DNA from: a virus
Direction: 5' to 3' (one strand)
DNA: 64,000 bases
IMG/VR virus record: IMGVR_UViG_3300012984_000012
Span: 1-64,000 of that record
Position 1 is the stretch's first letter. Every line of letters starts with the position of its first letter. Made by a program: the position numbers and the translations under genes. Of this stretch, positions 1-8,957 are shown piece after piece. The notes under the pieces are model-generated. The model did no database searches. It was not told the DNA's origin and saw nothing but the letters and a program-made list of their open reading frames with translations.

Positions 1-609
1 ATCGTTTCGCTTTCTTCTTTTTGGTTTTATAGCGCGAGCTCCATGTGCAGCTAACCAATCGCCCAATGCCTTAGGAGTGGTGTTGAAATACTTCTTCAAG
101 TCAGCAGCTGAAAAACCCGTGTCCATGTTGCCCAACATGCCATCGTAATCTTGCAACCCGATCGAATTGGGTCTGACGAGGTAACGAATGTACTCGATGT
201 CCTCTCCCATCTCAACTCTCATCGTGAATGCATCAGTCAGCGCCTCTAATGCGACCTGATCGGAGAGTTGCTCTTGCTTAGGAGATTCGTCAGACGATTC
301 ATGAATCATTGTTCTGATCAACTCTCTCAGCTTTGATTCCGTGATTCGAATCACGCTAAGCGTCTCTTTTCCTTCTGACGTATTACGTGCAGGAGCAAAC
401 TGAAACGTCAGAGTATTTTCGTCACGTGACACCGTAACGTTATGCTTGGGATACTTCGATCCGAACGCAGCCCAAGAAAACTCAGCAGCATCTGGGTTTG
501 CAAACGTTCCCGTCACTGTCAGGCCATCCGGACTGACGTCTACTTTGGCGCCCCGGCGAGGCAGGGCACCCATGACTTGACGATACGCGTAATCATTCGC
601 TGGTTTCAT
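1..609 (-). CDS. Hypothetical protein, 3' end outside window
   Basis: An open frame starts at ATG 609 and runs leftward with no stop to the window edge, so about 203 residues are visible and the C-terminus is missing. The start is supported by an AGGATAG ribosome-binding sequence just upstream, 12 bases after the tail sheath stop codon. I do not recognise the family. Around residues 105-125 it contains the segment ESKLRELIRTMIHESSDE, which matches the L-[RK]-x-[IL]-[IV] motif seen near the N-termini of several other proteins here and carries an I-H-E/S sequence of the gp21 protease type. The visible end is very basic (KPKRRKR). It follows the sheath genes, so a virion role is plausible but unproven. 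Confidence 0.7.
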   Translation of the reverse strand, partial: MKPANDYAYRQVMGALPRRGAKVDVSPDGLTVTGTFANPDAAEFSWAAFGSKYPKHNVTVSRDENTLTFQFAPARNTSEGKETLSVIRITESKLRELIRTMIHESSDESPKQEQLSDQVALEALTDAFTMRVEMGEDIEYIRYLVRPNSIGLQDYDGMLGNMDTGFSAADLKKYFNTTPKALGDWLAAHGARAIKPKRRKRND

Positions 610-621
610 GCTCTATCCTAA

Positions 622-3600
622 TCAACCGTTCTCAGAGATGTTGTTAGCAACGACGAAGTCAAGCGCGACGTACTCAATAGACTTGGTCGGTTGCACGAAG
701 ATCTTACCGCGGATGGTGTTGTTCTCCACGTCGGCCTGTGTCGTGGTCGAGCTGTCGATGATGACCCTGAACCTCTCGAGACCGGCAAGCGCCTGGATCC
801 TCTGCAAGCGCGGGGTGACCGCAGCAGAGAACTTGGCGAGGGTGGTGTCGCGATTCGGCTCAAAGATGATGGTCTGCGCGATGTCACGGACCTGGCGACG
901 GATGTCGATCAACAAGCGCCTGACATTGACACGATCCAAGGCGCTGGCGGCTGCTTGAAGCGTCTTCTGACCCCAGACCACCACTCCACCCTTCGGGTTG
1001 GTACCTGCCGAGGCGTTGCCCGGGAAGGCAACCAACGGGTTGATGCTGACGTCATACAACGTGTCCATGTTGTTCTTTGACAACTGGACGCGAGCCTCGA
1101 GGGTCGTCTGCAACGCGCCTCGAGCGAAGCCTGCTGGAGCGAACCATGGGTGACCCAGCTTGTCATTCAAGGCAAGGGCACCGAGGACGGCCACGGAAGG
1201 AGGAGCGAAGACGTTGGTGCCGGTGTTCGGGTCTGGCATCAACACGTCAGGGAAGTAAGCCGCTGCAAAGCTGCTGTCAAGAGCCCTGTTTCGGAAGTTG
1301 TCGACCGTCAGCTGCACGGACGGCAGTTGGTTGTCGCTGATCACGTTATCATCGTTGCTGTCGTGTTGCTCAATGTCCATGATGAACAAGGCATCGAACC
1401 GTTCCTCGACAGAGTTGATCGCGTAGTTCGTGACCGCAGGTTCCCTGACGCCAGGCAAGGCCAACAGCATGACGTCAACGTTGGTTGAGTTTTTCATGAT
1501 GTCGAGCGCCTTGGTGTAAGCGGTGACAGAAGGCCCATCGTTGCGGCCGCGGTTGCTGTCGCCCATGTCGGCGACGACGGCGTTGTTGTTGATCTCAGAC
1601 TCGTCCTTGTCGAACAGGTTCACGCCGTCGAAGCCACCTTGCATGAAGAAGGAGTACTTGAGGAAACGCCTGTTGGCCTGGATGAAGTCGTCTGCCTTGA
1701 CGCGACGGGTCGCCGTCGAGTCGTCGATGTTGATGTTTCCATCACGGACGTAGATCGCGTTGGCCCACTTGGATGGGTCAGCGAGGCCGGTCGAACCGGT
1801 GACGACCTTCACGTTCTCAAGCGTGAAGCCGTTGCGGCAGAACTTATCAGAATCGAGCTCGCCGTTCTGCGACGTCGCTGGCACGCCTGCGTTATCACCG
1901 ACCACGACGTTCTGTTGTGTCTCAGAGAAATCTGGGAAGTACTTGGCGAAGGCCGCGAGCGACTTGTCCTGCAAGGTGCTGGCGTTTGGTGTGGTCAGGC
2001 TGGTGACGTGCTCAAAACGAGCGCCCCAGTAGAGCAACGGATTGACGGACAGCTTTTGGCCCGAGCCTTGCGTGATGTTCTTACGAAGAGGCACAGGTGC
2101 CTCGATGACGCGCTTGAGAGCTTCGGTCGTGGTGAGCTGCGTCGAAGACGGGCTCGTCAGCGGCGCTGAACCCGAGGTGATCAGGTGTTGTGGACCACGG
2201 AATCCGAACGGAAGCGCTGTCGCGTCGACGGTCTGGTTGTCAACGTCATCAGAGACCTCAACCCGAATGAGGTTCGAGTTGTTCGGATAGTTTCCTTCCA
2301 CGACCAGCTTCTGGCTGGCTTCTGCCTGGTCGAAGTTGTAGAAGATGTGTGCATCACCGATGACCTGAGCGATGTAACGATCTGAGCTCGGGTCGAGGTT
2401 CATGCCCCTCCATTGCTCGAGTGGCTTCAGGTTTCCGTCATTATCGTTCCAGTCGCGAACGACCAGGTCGAAGCTACCGTACCTGTTGTTCGGATCAGTC
2501 GATGGGACGATGTTCTCGATCGATAGCTTGAAGTTTGTTGAGATCCCGGTGCCAGCGTCGAGGGCGTGCAGCTTGAACAGGTTCGTAGCAACACCACCGA
2601 ACTTCTGTGAGATCACCCAAGGAGAGTGAGCATGAGCAAAACGATCGGTAAAAGACTCGTAGTTCGGGATCACGTCGCTGCCTGCATTGTAAGCAGCAGA
2701 TCCCGTTGTCAAGAACGCAGCGACCTCAGAACCAGGTTTTGGTGCTGTCGAAGCGCCGGCACCTGACAACGCAGACACGATGCCCGATCCGGTGACGACA
2801 GCCGTGGCCGGATGAACGTCCCACGAGGCGTACAGGAGGTGACCTGCCTGTTGGTACTTCAGCGGGTCCCTGTTGAGGACGTTAGCAAAGTAGTTGGGTG
2901 ACGTCATGTCGAACGATGCCGTGATGACGTTCGGATACAAGGGATCGATCCCCTGGTGACCGTTGAGCAAGAGCACGAAGTCCTGCTTGGCCACGCCCGC
3001 ATCCAGCAGGTTGACAGCACCGTAGATGCGACCTTGAGAGCTTTGTTCCGTGGCAACCAGGTTCGAAGCTGGGTTCAATGACGCGGTGATCGAAGACGAC
3101 AAACGAAGGATGACTCCGGACGGAGCCAACATGACGCCACGAACGATCGGAACTGCGGTGTTAACCCCGGGAGTGATGCTGCCCTGTCCTTGGAGACCCG
3201 CGTCGGAGAAGACGGTCGAACCAGCGGACTCTGACATGAAAGCGCCAAGGAAGAACGTGCGACCGGTGACGCTGTTGCTACCCGAGTTAGCGTATGGGTT
3301 ACCGACCAACAGGCCATCGTTGACTCGCGGTTGGTTCTCACCGACCGTGAAGCCAGCCGCAGTGACGCTGCCGTCCTGATTACGCTTCTTGCCGTCGCCG
3401 ATACCAAGAACCCTAAGGAACGTGACAGCACCAGCGTTTCGCAACCACTCGGTTACTGCCAGAGGCCCGAACTTCTTGCCGTCAGTCAGACCGAACTTAG
3501 CGTAGAAATCGCTAAGGGATCCGACCGTTACTGGGACGAATGCGGGGCCTTGAAGGGCCGTGCCGACGATGCCCGCCGGGATGCCGACGGGTTGTTGAGC

Positions 3601-3666
3601 GACCGGTCCGGAGATGTCGATCTCCTTTGCTGTAACGCCCGCGCTGCCGAATTTGAGTTGTGCCAT
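622..3666 (-). CDS. Tail sheath protein (T4 gp18-like), copy 1
   Basis: 1014 residues. It is a contractile tail sheath subunit: copies polymerise around the tail tube and contract to drive it into the host. The N-terminus has the sheath pattern PVGIPAGIVGTALQGPAFVP. The C-terminal third has the conserved sheath core HPWFAPAGFARG, then LYDVSINPLVAFPG, VVWGQKTLQ, LDRVNVRRLLIDIRR and a final PTKSIEYVALDFVV strand. It is longer than T4 gp18 (about 660 residues), implying inserted outer domains. The ATG is preceded by AGAGGA. Copy 2 lies directly upstream and is clearly paralogous along the whole length. A GATACTTA element 14 nt upstream suggests it is separately transcribed late. Confidence 0.93.
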   Translation of the reverse strand: MAQLKFGSAGVTAKEIDISGPVAQQPVGIPAGIVGTALQGPAFVPVTVGSLSDFYAKFGLTDGKKFGPLAVTEWLRNAGAVTFLRVLGIGDGKKRNQDGSVTAAGFTVGENQPRVNDGLLVGNPYANSGSNSVTGRTFFLGAFMSESAGSTVFSDAGLQGQGSITPGVNTAVPIVRGVMLAPSGVILRLSSSITASLNPASNLVATEQSSQGRIYGAVNLLDAGVAKQDFVLLLNGHQGIDPLYPNVITASFDMTSPNYFANVLNRDPLKYQQAGHLLYASWDVHPATAVVTGSGIVSALSGAGASTAPKPGSEVAAFLTTGSAAYNAGSDVIPNYESFTDRFAHAHSPWVISQKFGGVATNLFKLHALDAGTGISTNFKLSIENIVPSTDPNNRYGSFDLVVRDWNDNDGNLKPLEQWRGMNLDPSSDRYIAQVIGDAHIFYNFDQAEASQKLVVEGNYPNNSNLIRVEVSDDVDNQTVDATALPFGFRGPQHLITSGSAPLTSPSSTQLTTTEALKRVIEAPVPLRKNITQGSGQKLSVNPLLYWGARFEHVTSLTTPNASTLQDKSLAAFAKYFPDFSETQQNVVVGDNAGVPATSQNGELDSDKFCRNGFTLENVKVVTGSTGLADPSKWANAIYVRDGNINIDDSTATRRVKADDFIQANRRFLKYSFFMQGGFDGVNLFDKDESEINNNAVVADMGDSNRGRNDGPSVTAYTKALDIMKNSTNVDVMLLALPGVREPAVTNYAINSVEERFDALFIMDIEQHDSNDDNVISDNQLPSVQLTVDNFRNRALDSSFAAAYFPDVLMPDPNTGTNVFAPPSVAVLGALALNDKLGHPWFAPAGFARGALQTTLEARVQLSKNNMDTLYDVSINPLVAFPGNASAGTNPKGGVVVWGQKTLQAAASALDRVNVRRLLIDIRRQVRDIAQTIIFEPNRDTTLAKFSAAVTPRLQRIQALAGLERFRVIIDSSTTTQADVENNTIRGKIFVQPTKSIEYVALDFVVANNISENG

Positions 3667-3680
3667 GATCCTCTAGGTTG

Positions 3681-3688
3681 TAAGTATC
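3681..3688 (-). promoter_or_regulatory. Candidate late promoter octamer GATACTTA
   Basis: The minus strand reads GATACTTA, 14 nt before the ATG of tail sheath copy 1. Identical or near-identical octamers precede at least ten other genes here. Its role as a promoter is inferred from position and recurrence. Confidence 0.55.
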
Positions 3689-3699
3689 AGACAGTCGAG

Positions 3700-3716
3700 G
3701 TTCCTTGCGAAGGAAC
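3700..3716 (-). other. Perfect 7-bp hairpin between the two sheath genes
   Basis: GTTCCTT and AAGGAAC pair around a 3-base loop, just upstream of the GATACTTA element of sheath copy 1 and 42 nt after the stop of sheath copy 2. There is no following T-run on the minus strand, so it is at best a non-canonical terminator or an RNA-processing or stability element. Confidence 0.4.
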
Positions 3717-3757
3717 TATACCGACGTAAAATTTGCGAGCCGTTTTTGCAGCAGACT

Positions 3758-6700
3758 TTACACGAATTGGACGCCGCTGTTGGTGATGATGAAGTCCACC
3801 GCAATGAACTCGATCACCTTTGTCGGCACCACGACCACACGACCGTTGAGCTTGTTGAGGTCGATGTCTTCCTGTGTGTTGTTCGTCTCATTGCAGATGA
3901 CTTGAAACGCCTCGATGCCTTGCTGGGCCTGGATCAGACCAAGCTGCAACACGGAGTCTGCGACAAACTTGTTACGCACCGCTGCAGTGTTCTGCTCGAA
4001 CACCATCTGGTTTGCAATGCTGATGATGATGCGCTTGACTTCCAACATCAAACGGCGGACGTTGACCCGATCGAGCGCAGTCTTGGCGACTTGCAGCGTC
4101 TTCTGACCGTAGATGACGAATCCGAGACGTGGGAAGGTCGCGATCGGATTGATCCTAGAGTCGTACAGGGTGTCCCTGTCGCTGACGTTCAAACGAACCT
4201 CAACGTTGGTCACGAAATCCAGACCTGCACGGTTGAAGCCAGCAGGTGCGAACCACGGGTAAGCGACCCTGTCATTGAAAGCCAGCGCGCCCATCGCTGC
4301 GACAGAAGACGGGACCTTCAGGCGACGACGGTTCGTCGCGTCGTCAACGAAGACGTTCGGAAAATACGTACCAGCGTAGTTGTTATCGATCGCTCGACCG
4401 TCGAGCGCCGCAGCCGTCTTGTTGACGTCAGGTCGACCCGACGAGTCATCGTACAAGCGAGCAGCTGAGTCATCGTAAGACGCAATGTCCATGACATAGA
4501 AGGCTAGACCGTAATCACGTACCTTCGCCATGGCGTAGTCGGTTACGAACGATTCACGGATGCCAGGGATCGCCAGGATGTTCGTGTTAACGACCAGTGG
4601 GTCAGTCATGATGTCGATCGCCGTCGTGTACGACAGGACGTTCGAGTTATCCTGTCCTGTGCCGTTCGGATTGACCAACAGGCCCGGAGCAACGTATCCC
4701 ACTGCAGCGCCGCCGCCAGCGTCAAATGATGTCGAACGATCATTGAGACGGCGAGCGTCTCTGTCAAGGATGTTGACGCCGTCGTAGCCACCGTACATCA
4801 TGTTCGTGAACTTGGTGAACGGAGCCCACTTGTTGAAGTTTGCCGCCGTGTCCTGCGCAAGGACAGTAGCGAGAGTGATGCGCTTGCCGATGCTGGTGCT
4901 GACCGTGTATTGCGACAGGTCCAGCTTGGCGTCACGTAGGTACGCTGCCTCACGAATGTGATCCTGGATCGTGCCGGTCAGGTGGGTGATGGCCGTGTTC
5001 GAGAACGCCACCTTCGCTAGCGTGAACTTGTTGTTATTGAAGGTGTCAGCGCCAGAGCCCGTGACAAGGACATCGAGCTTCTTGATGCCCAAGAACTTCG
5101 TGTAGGCCTCGAGTAACCTGTTCTTCTCTGAGGCCAGGTTTGCGTTCAACGGATCGGTGTTACGCTCGAACTTGATACCCCAGTGAAGCTGGGTGTTTGC
5201 GAGCTCGGTCGGACCCGGAGCACCCTCGAAGGCTGAAGCCAACGGGATGTCACCCTTGGTTACCTTGAACCTGAACGGAACGGGAGGAAGAATCGATCCT
5301 GACAGCGCTGAACCAGAGCTGACGCCCAGCACGCCGACGACCCTTGCCGTAGCAGAGCCTGCGTCAGTCAGGGAATCGTTCGTCTTCAGGACTTCCACGC
5401 CGCGGAAACCAAAAGGCAACGACTTGGCAGGAACCAATCCCCTGTCAACAGCGTCAGAAACGTGGACGCGAACCAACTTAGAGACGTTCTCGTACTTTCC
5501 GGTCGCAACGACACGACGCTCGGTCGTGATCGAAGAGTCGAAATTGTAGAAGACGTGGCGATCGCCCACTAGCTTGGCGATGTAGTTGTCAGCGTTCGGA
5601 TCTAGCGAGCAGTTCGGGAATGACTCAAGGACAGATGGGTTCTGGTCCGTGTCGTTCCAGTCCCTGATCTGCAGAGTGAACGTGCCGAAAGGCTTTGACT
5701 CGTCGAGCGAGGCCTTGAGGTTCGTGATCGACACCTTGTAGAGACGGTTAGCGAACTCACCGTCGTCGAGGGCCTCAACGTAGAAGAGATCGTATTCTGT
5801 CGCACCGAACGGCTGCGAGATGAACATCGACGTCTTGGGAGTCTGATACCTCGTGTCGAAGGCACCGTACGCCTGTCGCATGATCAGGCTGCTGTTTCCA
5901 GAGGTGTTGCTCGTTGCCGTTGAGCCTGACAGGACAGCGACGGTGACAGGGAACGCAACCTCATCATCGACAGCAAAGTCACCGTAGAGCAGGTGTTGCT
6001 CTTGCACGAACTTGTCAGGGTCGGTGTTGAGGATCTTTCCGAAGTAATCAGCGTCAGTTGGATTCAGGGACGCTGTCAGGATCTTGACGCCAGGGTTTCC
6101 GTCCGTGTTGACGAACGAGTTACCCAACGTCGAAGAGATGATCAGCTTGAACTTGCCGTTGACAGGCGTCGCGAGGTCATCGGGCCCGGCTGCGGTGAAT
6201 GCACCGACTGAGCTCTCATTGCCGTCTTGCACCATCATGCGAGCGCCGGAGGCTAGCAAGACCATTCCGCGAATCAGGTTAACGAAGCTACCGTTGAAGC
6301 TGTCGTTGTCAGTAAACATGGGAACACCTGAGGCCTCTGCGCTCTGCAAGGTGTGACGTGCCGCAAGAAACTGGACTGCTCCAACGTGGCGACCATGCGA
6401 GTCATCAGCAGCTGTCGAGCCGTTCAGGTAAAAGCCTGCGTTCTTGACTCGGCCCGTCTGTTGGGCGACGGCAATGTCGCCGTCGGTGGAGTTGTTACCG
6501 GCGCCGAGGACACGCAGGTACGTCAGCGAGGAGCGGTGCTTCAGGAACTCGTTGACCGCGTACGGGCCGAAACGCTTCGGGTCTAGGTTTCCGAACGTAG
6601 CTGCAAACTCGTTGAAGTTAGCGACGGTCACCGGAACGAAGGCCGGGCCTTTGTTAGCGGTGCCAATCACGCCAGCAGGGACGCCGACTGGGCCTCGCAA

Positions 6701-6772
6701 TTGGGGCGCGGACAGGTCAATCTCCCGCTCGTAGAAATTTGGTGACCTGAAAGTTTGTTCGGTTCCGGACAT
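3758..6772 (-). CDS. Tail sheath protein (T4 gp18-like), copy 2
   Basis: 1004 residues, a second contractile sheath protein. It shares with copy 1 the N-terminal block PVGVPAGVIGTANKGPAFVP and the C-terminal blocks YPWFAPAGFNRAG, LYDSRINPIATFP, VIYGQKTLQ, ALDRVNVRRLMLEVKR and PTKVIEFIAVDFIIT. The middle regions diverge more, consistent with different surface-exposed domains. A strong ribosome-binding site (AGAGGAG) precedes ATG 6772, and GATACTTA lies 34 nt upstream. Each copy thus has its own control signals. Whether both enter the virion (mixed sheath or alternate sheaths) cannot be told from sequence. Confidence 0.93.
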   Translation of the reverse strand: MSGTEQTFRSPNFYEREIDLSAPQLRGPVGVPAGVIGTANKGPAFVPVTVANFNEFAATFGNLDPKRFGPYAVNEFLKHRSSLTYLRVLGAGNNSTDGDIAVAQQTGRVKNAGFYLNGSTAADDSHGRHVGAVQFLAARHTLQSAEASGVPMFTDNDSFNGSFVNLIRGMVLLASGARMMVQDGNESSVGAFTAAGPDDLATPVNGKFKLIISSTLGNSFVNTDGNPGVKILTASLNPTDADYFGKILNTDPDKFVQEQHLLYGDFAVDDEVAFPVTVAVLSGSTATSNTSGNSSLIMRQAYGAFDTRYQTPKTSMFISQPFGATEYDLFYVEALDDGEFANRLYKVSITNLKASLDESKPFGTFTLQIRDWNDTDQNPSVLESFPNCSLDPNADNYIAKLVGDRHVFYNFDSSITTERRVVATGKYENVSKLVRVHVSDAVDRGLVPAKSLPFGFRGVEVLKTNDSLTDAGSATARVVGVLGVSSGSALSGSILPPVPFRFKVTKGDIPLASAFEGAPGPTELANTQLHWGIKFERNTDPLNANLASEKNRLLEAYTKFLGIKKLDVLVTGSGADTFNNNKFTLAKVAFSNTAITHLTGTIQDHIREAAYLRDAKLDLSQYTVSTSIGKRITLATVLAQDTAANFNKWAPFTKFTNMMYGGYDGVNILDRDARRLNDRSTSFDAGGGAAVGYVAPGLLVNPNGTGQDNSNVLSYTTAIDIMTDPLVVNTNILAIPGIRESFVTDYAMAKVRDYGLAFYVMDIASYDDSAARLYDDSSGRPDVNKTAAALDGRAIDNNYAGTYFPNVFVDDATNRRRLKVPSSVAAMGALAFNDRVAYPWFAPAGFNRAGLDFVTNVEVRLNVSDRDTLYDSRINPIATFPRLGFVIYGQKTLQVAKTALDRVNVRRLMLEVKRIIISIANQMVFEQNTAAVRNKFVADSVLQLGLIQAQQGIEAFQVICNETNNTQEDIDLNKLNGRVVVVPTKVIEFIAVDFIITNSGVQFV

Positions 6773-6806
6773 TACTGTGCTCCTCTACGCTTTGGAATAG
6801 CTACAA

Positions 6807-6814
6807 TAAGTATC
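6807..6814 (-). promoter_or_regulatory. Candidate late promoter octamer GATACTTA
   Basis: Exact GATACTTA on the minus strand, 34 nt before the start of sheath copy 2 and in the short gap after the gp15-like gene. Confidence 0.55.
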
Positions 6815-6818
6815 ATTG

Positions 6819-6841
6819 GCGTGTCTTAAAACCAAACACGC
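6819..6841 (-). other. 6-bp hairpin after the gp15-like gene
   Basis: GCGTGT and ACACGC pair around an 11-base loop directly after the stop of the gp15-like gene and directly before the GATACTTA element. This repeats the hairpin-then-octamer arrangement upstream of sheath copy 1. There is no T-run, so terminator function is uncertain. Confidence 0.3.
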
Positions 6842-6843
6842 GC

Positions 6844-8238
6844 TCAGTCATCAGTGACCACGATCGTCAAGCCTCCCAGGTCAGTACCAGGAGCAAAAAC
6901 GGTCTCACCAGTGAACCGATTGGTGTTGACGACCCTGGCGTACTTCGTCACCTGGTTGCCGTTACGATCGATCCCTGTTATCTTTTTGTACTGCGCTTGG
7001 GGGCGACCCTTGCCCAAGGCCGCTAACGCTGGGTCGTTAGGTGACGTGACCTTCGATCCCGGGTACAATCGAGTTCGACCAGTGTTACGTTGGTCACGTC
7101 TCTTGTTCGGAGCATCGTCAAGGGGCAACGTCGGATCGTCCGATCCCAGGAACGGATCGCCTGCATCTGAACCGATCTCTTCGCCAGCGTTCAATCCGAT
7201 ATCAAACGAAATGACAGGAGACGACACGTAACGCTTGACGGGAACTGGAGCTCCTGGCACGCCAGAGGCGAGGATGTAACCAGGGACCTTGATAGTGAAC
7301 TTGTACTTGATCAGTCGCTCTTCTTGCGACATGTCGTCGAAATTGTTTTCTGCGTTATACACGTTGCCATCGACGGTCGCGATGAACCAGTAACCCTTTG
7401 GGCTATCCAGGCGCCAGGCGTTGCCTTGAGGCAAGAAAGAAGAGATCAACATCTCAACCAATTGAAACATCTGAACCGTGTATTGCGTCCAGAACGTCAC
7501 CTCGTACACTGCTGTGAAAAACTGAGGTGCAGGAAGGACGAGCGTCTCATAGACGTTGTTCTTCTTGTCGTTAAGCAACAAACCCCCCTCTATGACCGTG
7601 GGATCATCAGCGAGGTCACCTATCTTACGAGAGGTGATAAGTTGAGACGATGCAGCTGTGGTGGCGGTGTACGCTACGAAGGGTTGGCCGCTCTCATCAA
7701 CGATCCTATCTCCGTTTTCATTGAGAACGTAATACGTGATGACGTCAAGGCTATCATTCGTCTTCACCGCCAAGTTGGTCTGGTGATTTATCCCGAGCCT
7801 GTTGATGAGTCCCTGGTACGCACGATCAGAATTGTCTAGCCTTCTCTTAACGACTATCTCGCCCGTCTGTTGATTGATACCTCGACCTGTGATGTCCTCG
7901 TCTGGTGTCTGTTGGATCGTCGTTCGGATGACCGTGATCAGGGGAAGTATCAATGCTCCGTTACGATCACGAACGCCACGACTGCGTTTGGCTAACGCCC
8001 ACTTCTCAGCAGCCGAGAAGATGATCGGAACCCGTTTCATCTCTCCACGGTTTTTGTCGCTGGTGCTGACCTGGAACGGGATCTCCTTGTCGAACAGATT
8101 GAACAACGCAGCGTCTACGTCCTCGACGCCACACGCAGGAACCGTCAGGTCAGAGGGCGATGACTTGGTCCCGTAGCCAGTCTGGATTCCGGCTACGTTA
8201 AAGTTAGGCATGCTGTTGCTGTTGAAACGTGTTGACAT
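6844..8238 (-). CDS. Tail sheath stabiliser / tail completion protein (T4 gp15-like)
   Basis: 464 residues. T4 gp15 caps the sheath and joins tail to neck. The sequence has the same order of landmarks as that family: an early MKRVPIIFSAAEKWALAKR block (about residues 67-85), then ALILPLITVIRT. Later comes a beta-rich central block PQFFTAVYEVTFWTQYTVQM followed by LVEMLISSFLPQ, and the closing SQEERLIKYKFTIKVPGYI. It is longer than T4 gp15 (272 residues). It sits between the gp14-like gene and the sheaths, as expected for this role. Its ATG shares a base with the upstream stop codon (TGATG), indicating translational coupling. Confidence 0.78.
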   Translation of the reverse strand: MSTRFNSNSMPNFNVAGIQTGYGTKSSPSDLTVPACGVEDVDAALFNLFDKEIPFQVSTSDKNRGEMKRVPIIFSAAEKWALAKRSRGVRDRNGALILPLITVIRTTIQQTPDEDITGRGINQQTGEIVVKRRLDNSDRAYQGLINRLGINHQTNLAVKTNDSLDVITYYVLNENGDRIVDESGQPFVAYTATTAASSQLITSRKIGDLADDPTVIEGGLLLNDKKNNVYETLVLPAPQFFTAVYEVTFWTQYTVQMFQLVEMLISSFLPQGNAWRLDSPKGYWFIATVDGNVYNAENNFDDMSQEERLIKYKFTIKVPGYILASGVPGAPVPVKRYVSSPVISFDIGLNAGEEIGSDAGDPFLGSDDPTLPLDDAPNKRRDQRNTGRTRLYPGSKVTSPNDPALAALGKGRPQAQYKKITGIDRNGNQVTKYARVVNTNRFTGETVFAPGTDLGGLTIVVTDD

Positions 8239-8921
8239 CAGCTATCGTCTTCGTCGTAAAACGAGCTCCCGTGGTGTGAGTTATCCTCGACGGCGCCCTT
8301 TTCAGAGACCTGCTTGGGACTGGTCAACGAAGGCTCGAGCACGCCTGCCTTCACCAGGTCACGAACGTCGCCGGTCGGGCCTTCTGAGTTCTCCTTGCGG
8401 CCTCGCTGCTGCTCAAACTTCTTTTGGACTGCGTCGGCCTCTGGCCTCGATATGTCAGTCGGTCCGATGATGGGAGCCTTGAATTGACCCTCACGTGCCT
8501 TTGTTCCAGTCAGCTTGACGCCGTCCTTGTGCTCAGGTAGGCCGTAGATGTTGCGCATGAACGAGCGCTCTGTGATCTCGTAAAACACGTCACTGAACGA
8601 AAAGAAGTCACCGATGGCAATGTTGATCCCTTTCTCGACCAGATCTCGGTGTTGGACGTAGACCTCGATCTTGTACTTTGAATCGATGCCGAAGGTGTCG
8701 ATCTTCGTGTCTGACTGAAAGTTGTTGTCAACCAACGCATCGATGATGATCGGACCGTCAAACACCTTCTCCATCGACTCGCCATAGATGCCGTTTGAGT
8801 TGGTCTTGGTCTCAGAGATCGAGTAATAGTAGATCTTCTGACCCACCACATCCTTGATGATCTCTTTGGTGATGTCTGAGATGAAGTTTAGCTCTCGTGG
8901 CGTGATGAAAAGACGTGACAT
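8238..8921 (-). CDS. Neck protein (T4 gp14-like)
   Basis: 227 residues. It is placed between the gp13-like and gp15-like genes, the position of the T4 neck protein gp14 that joins the portal vertex to the tail. Visible features are an N-terminal helix (FISDITKEIIKDVVG), a YYYSISET strand, and the pair GIDSKYKIEVYVQHRDL and IGDFFSFSDVFYEITE, which resembles the gp14 beta domain. The C-terminal 60 residues are charged and probably disordered. The assignment leans on gene order as well as pattern, so it is less certain than the sheath calls. Confidence 0.65.
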   Translation of the reverse strand: MSRLFITPRELNFISDITKEIIKDVVGQKIYYYSISETKTNSNGIYGESMEKVFDGPIIIDALVDNNFQSDTKIDTFGIDSKYKIEVYVQHRDLVEKGINIAIGDFFSFSDVFYEITERSFMRNIYGLPEHKDGVKLTGTKAREGQFKAPIIGPTDISRPEADAVQKKFEQQRGRKENSEGPTGDVRDLVKAGVLEPSLTSPKQVSEKGAVEDNSHHGSSFYDEDDS

Positions 8922-8937
8922 CTTAGATCCTCGATCT

Positions 8938-8945
8938 TAAGTAGG
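8938..8945 (-). promoter_or_regulatory. Variant late promoter octamer CCTACTTA
   Basis: CCTACTTA on the minus strand, 16 nt before the gp14-like ATG. It differs from GATACTTA in the first two bases only; the TACTTA core is kept. Confidence 0.4.
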
Positions 8946-8957
8946 AACAACTTCGAT

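Noticed and set aside
341-354. Perfect 14-bp palindrome GTGATTCGAATCAC
   Set aside because: Several such palindromes are expected by chance in 64 kb, and it lies within a coding frame with no supporting context.
3746-4468. A 240-codon plus-strand open frame inside sheath copy 2
   Set aside because: It lies wholly antisense to a clear sheath gene, has no recognisable domains or ribosome-binding site, and its existence follows from the codon bias of the real frame.
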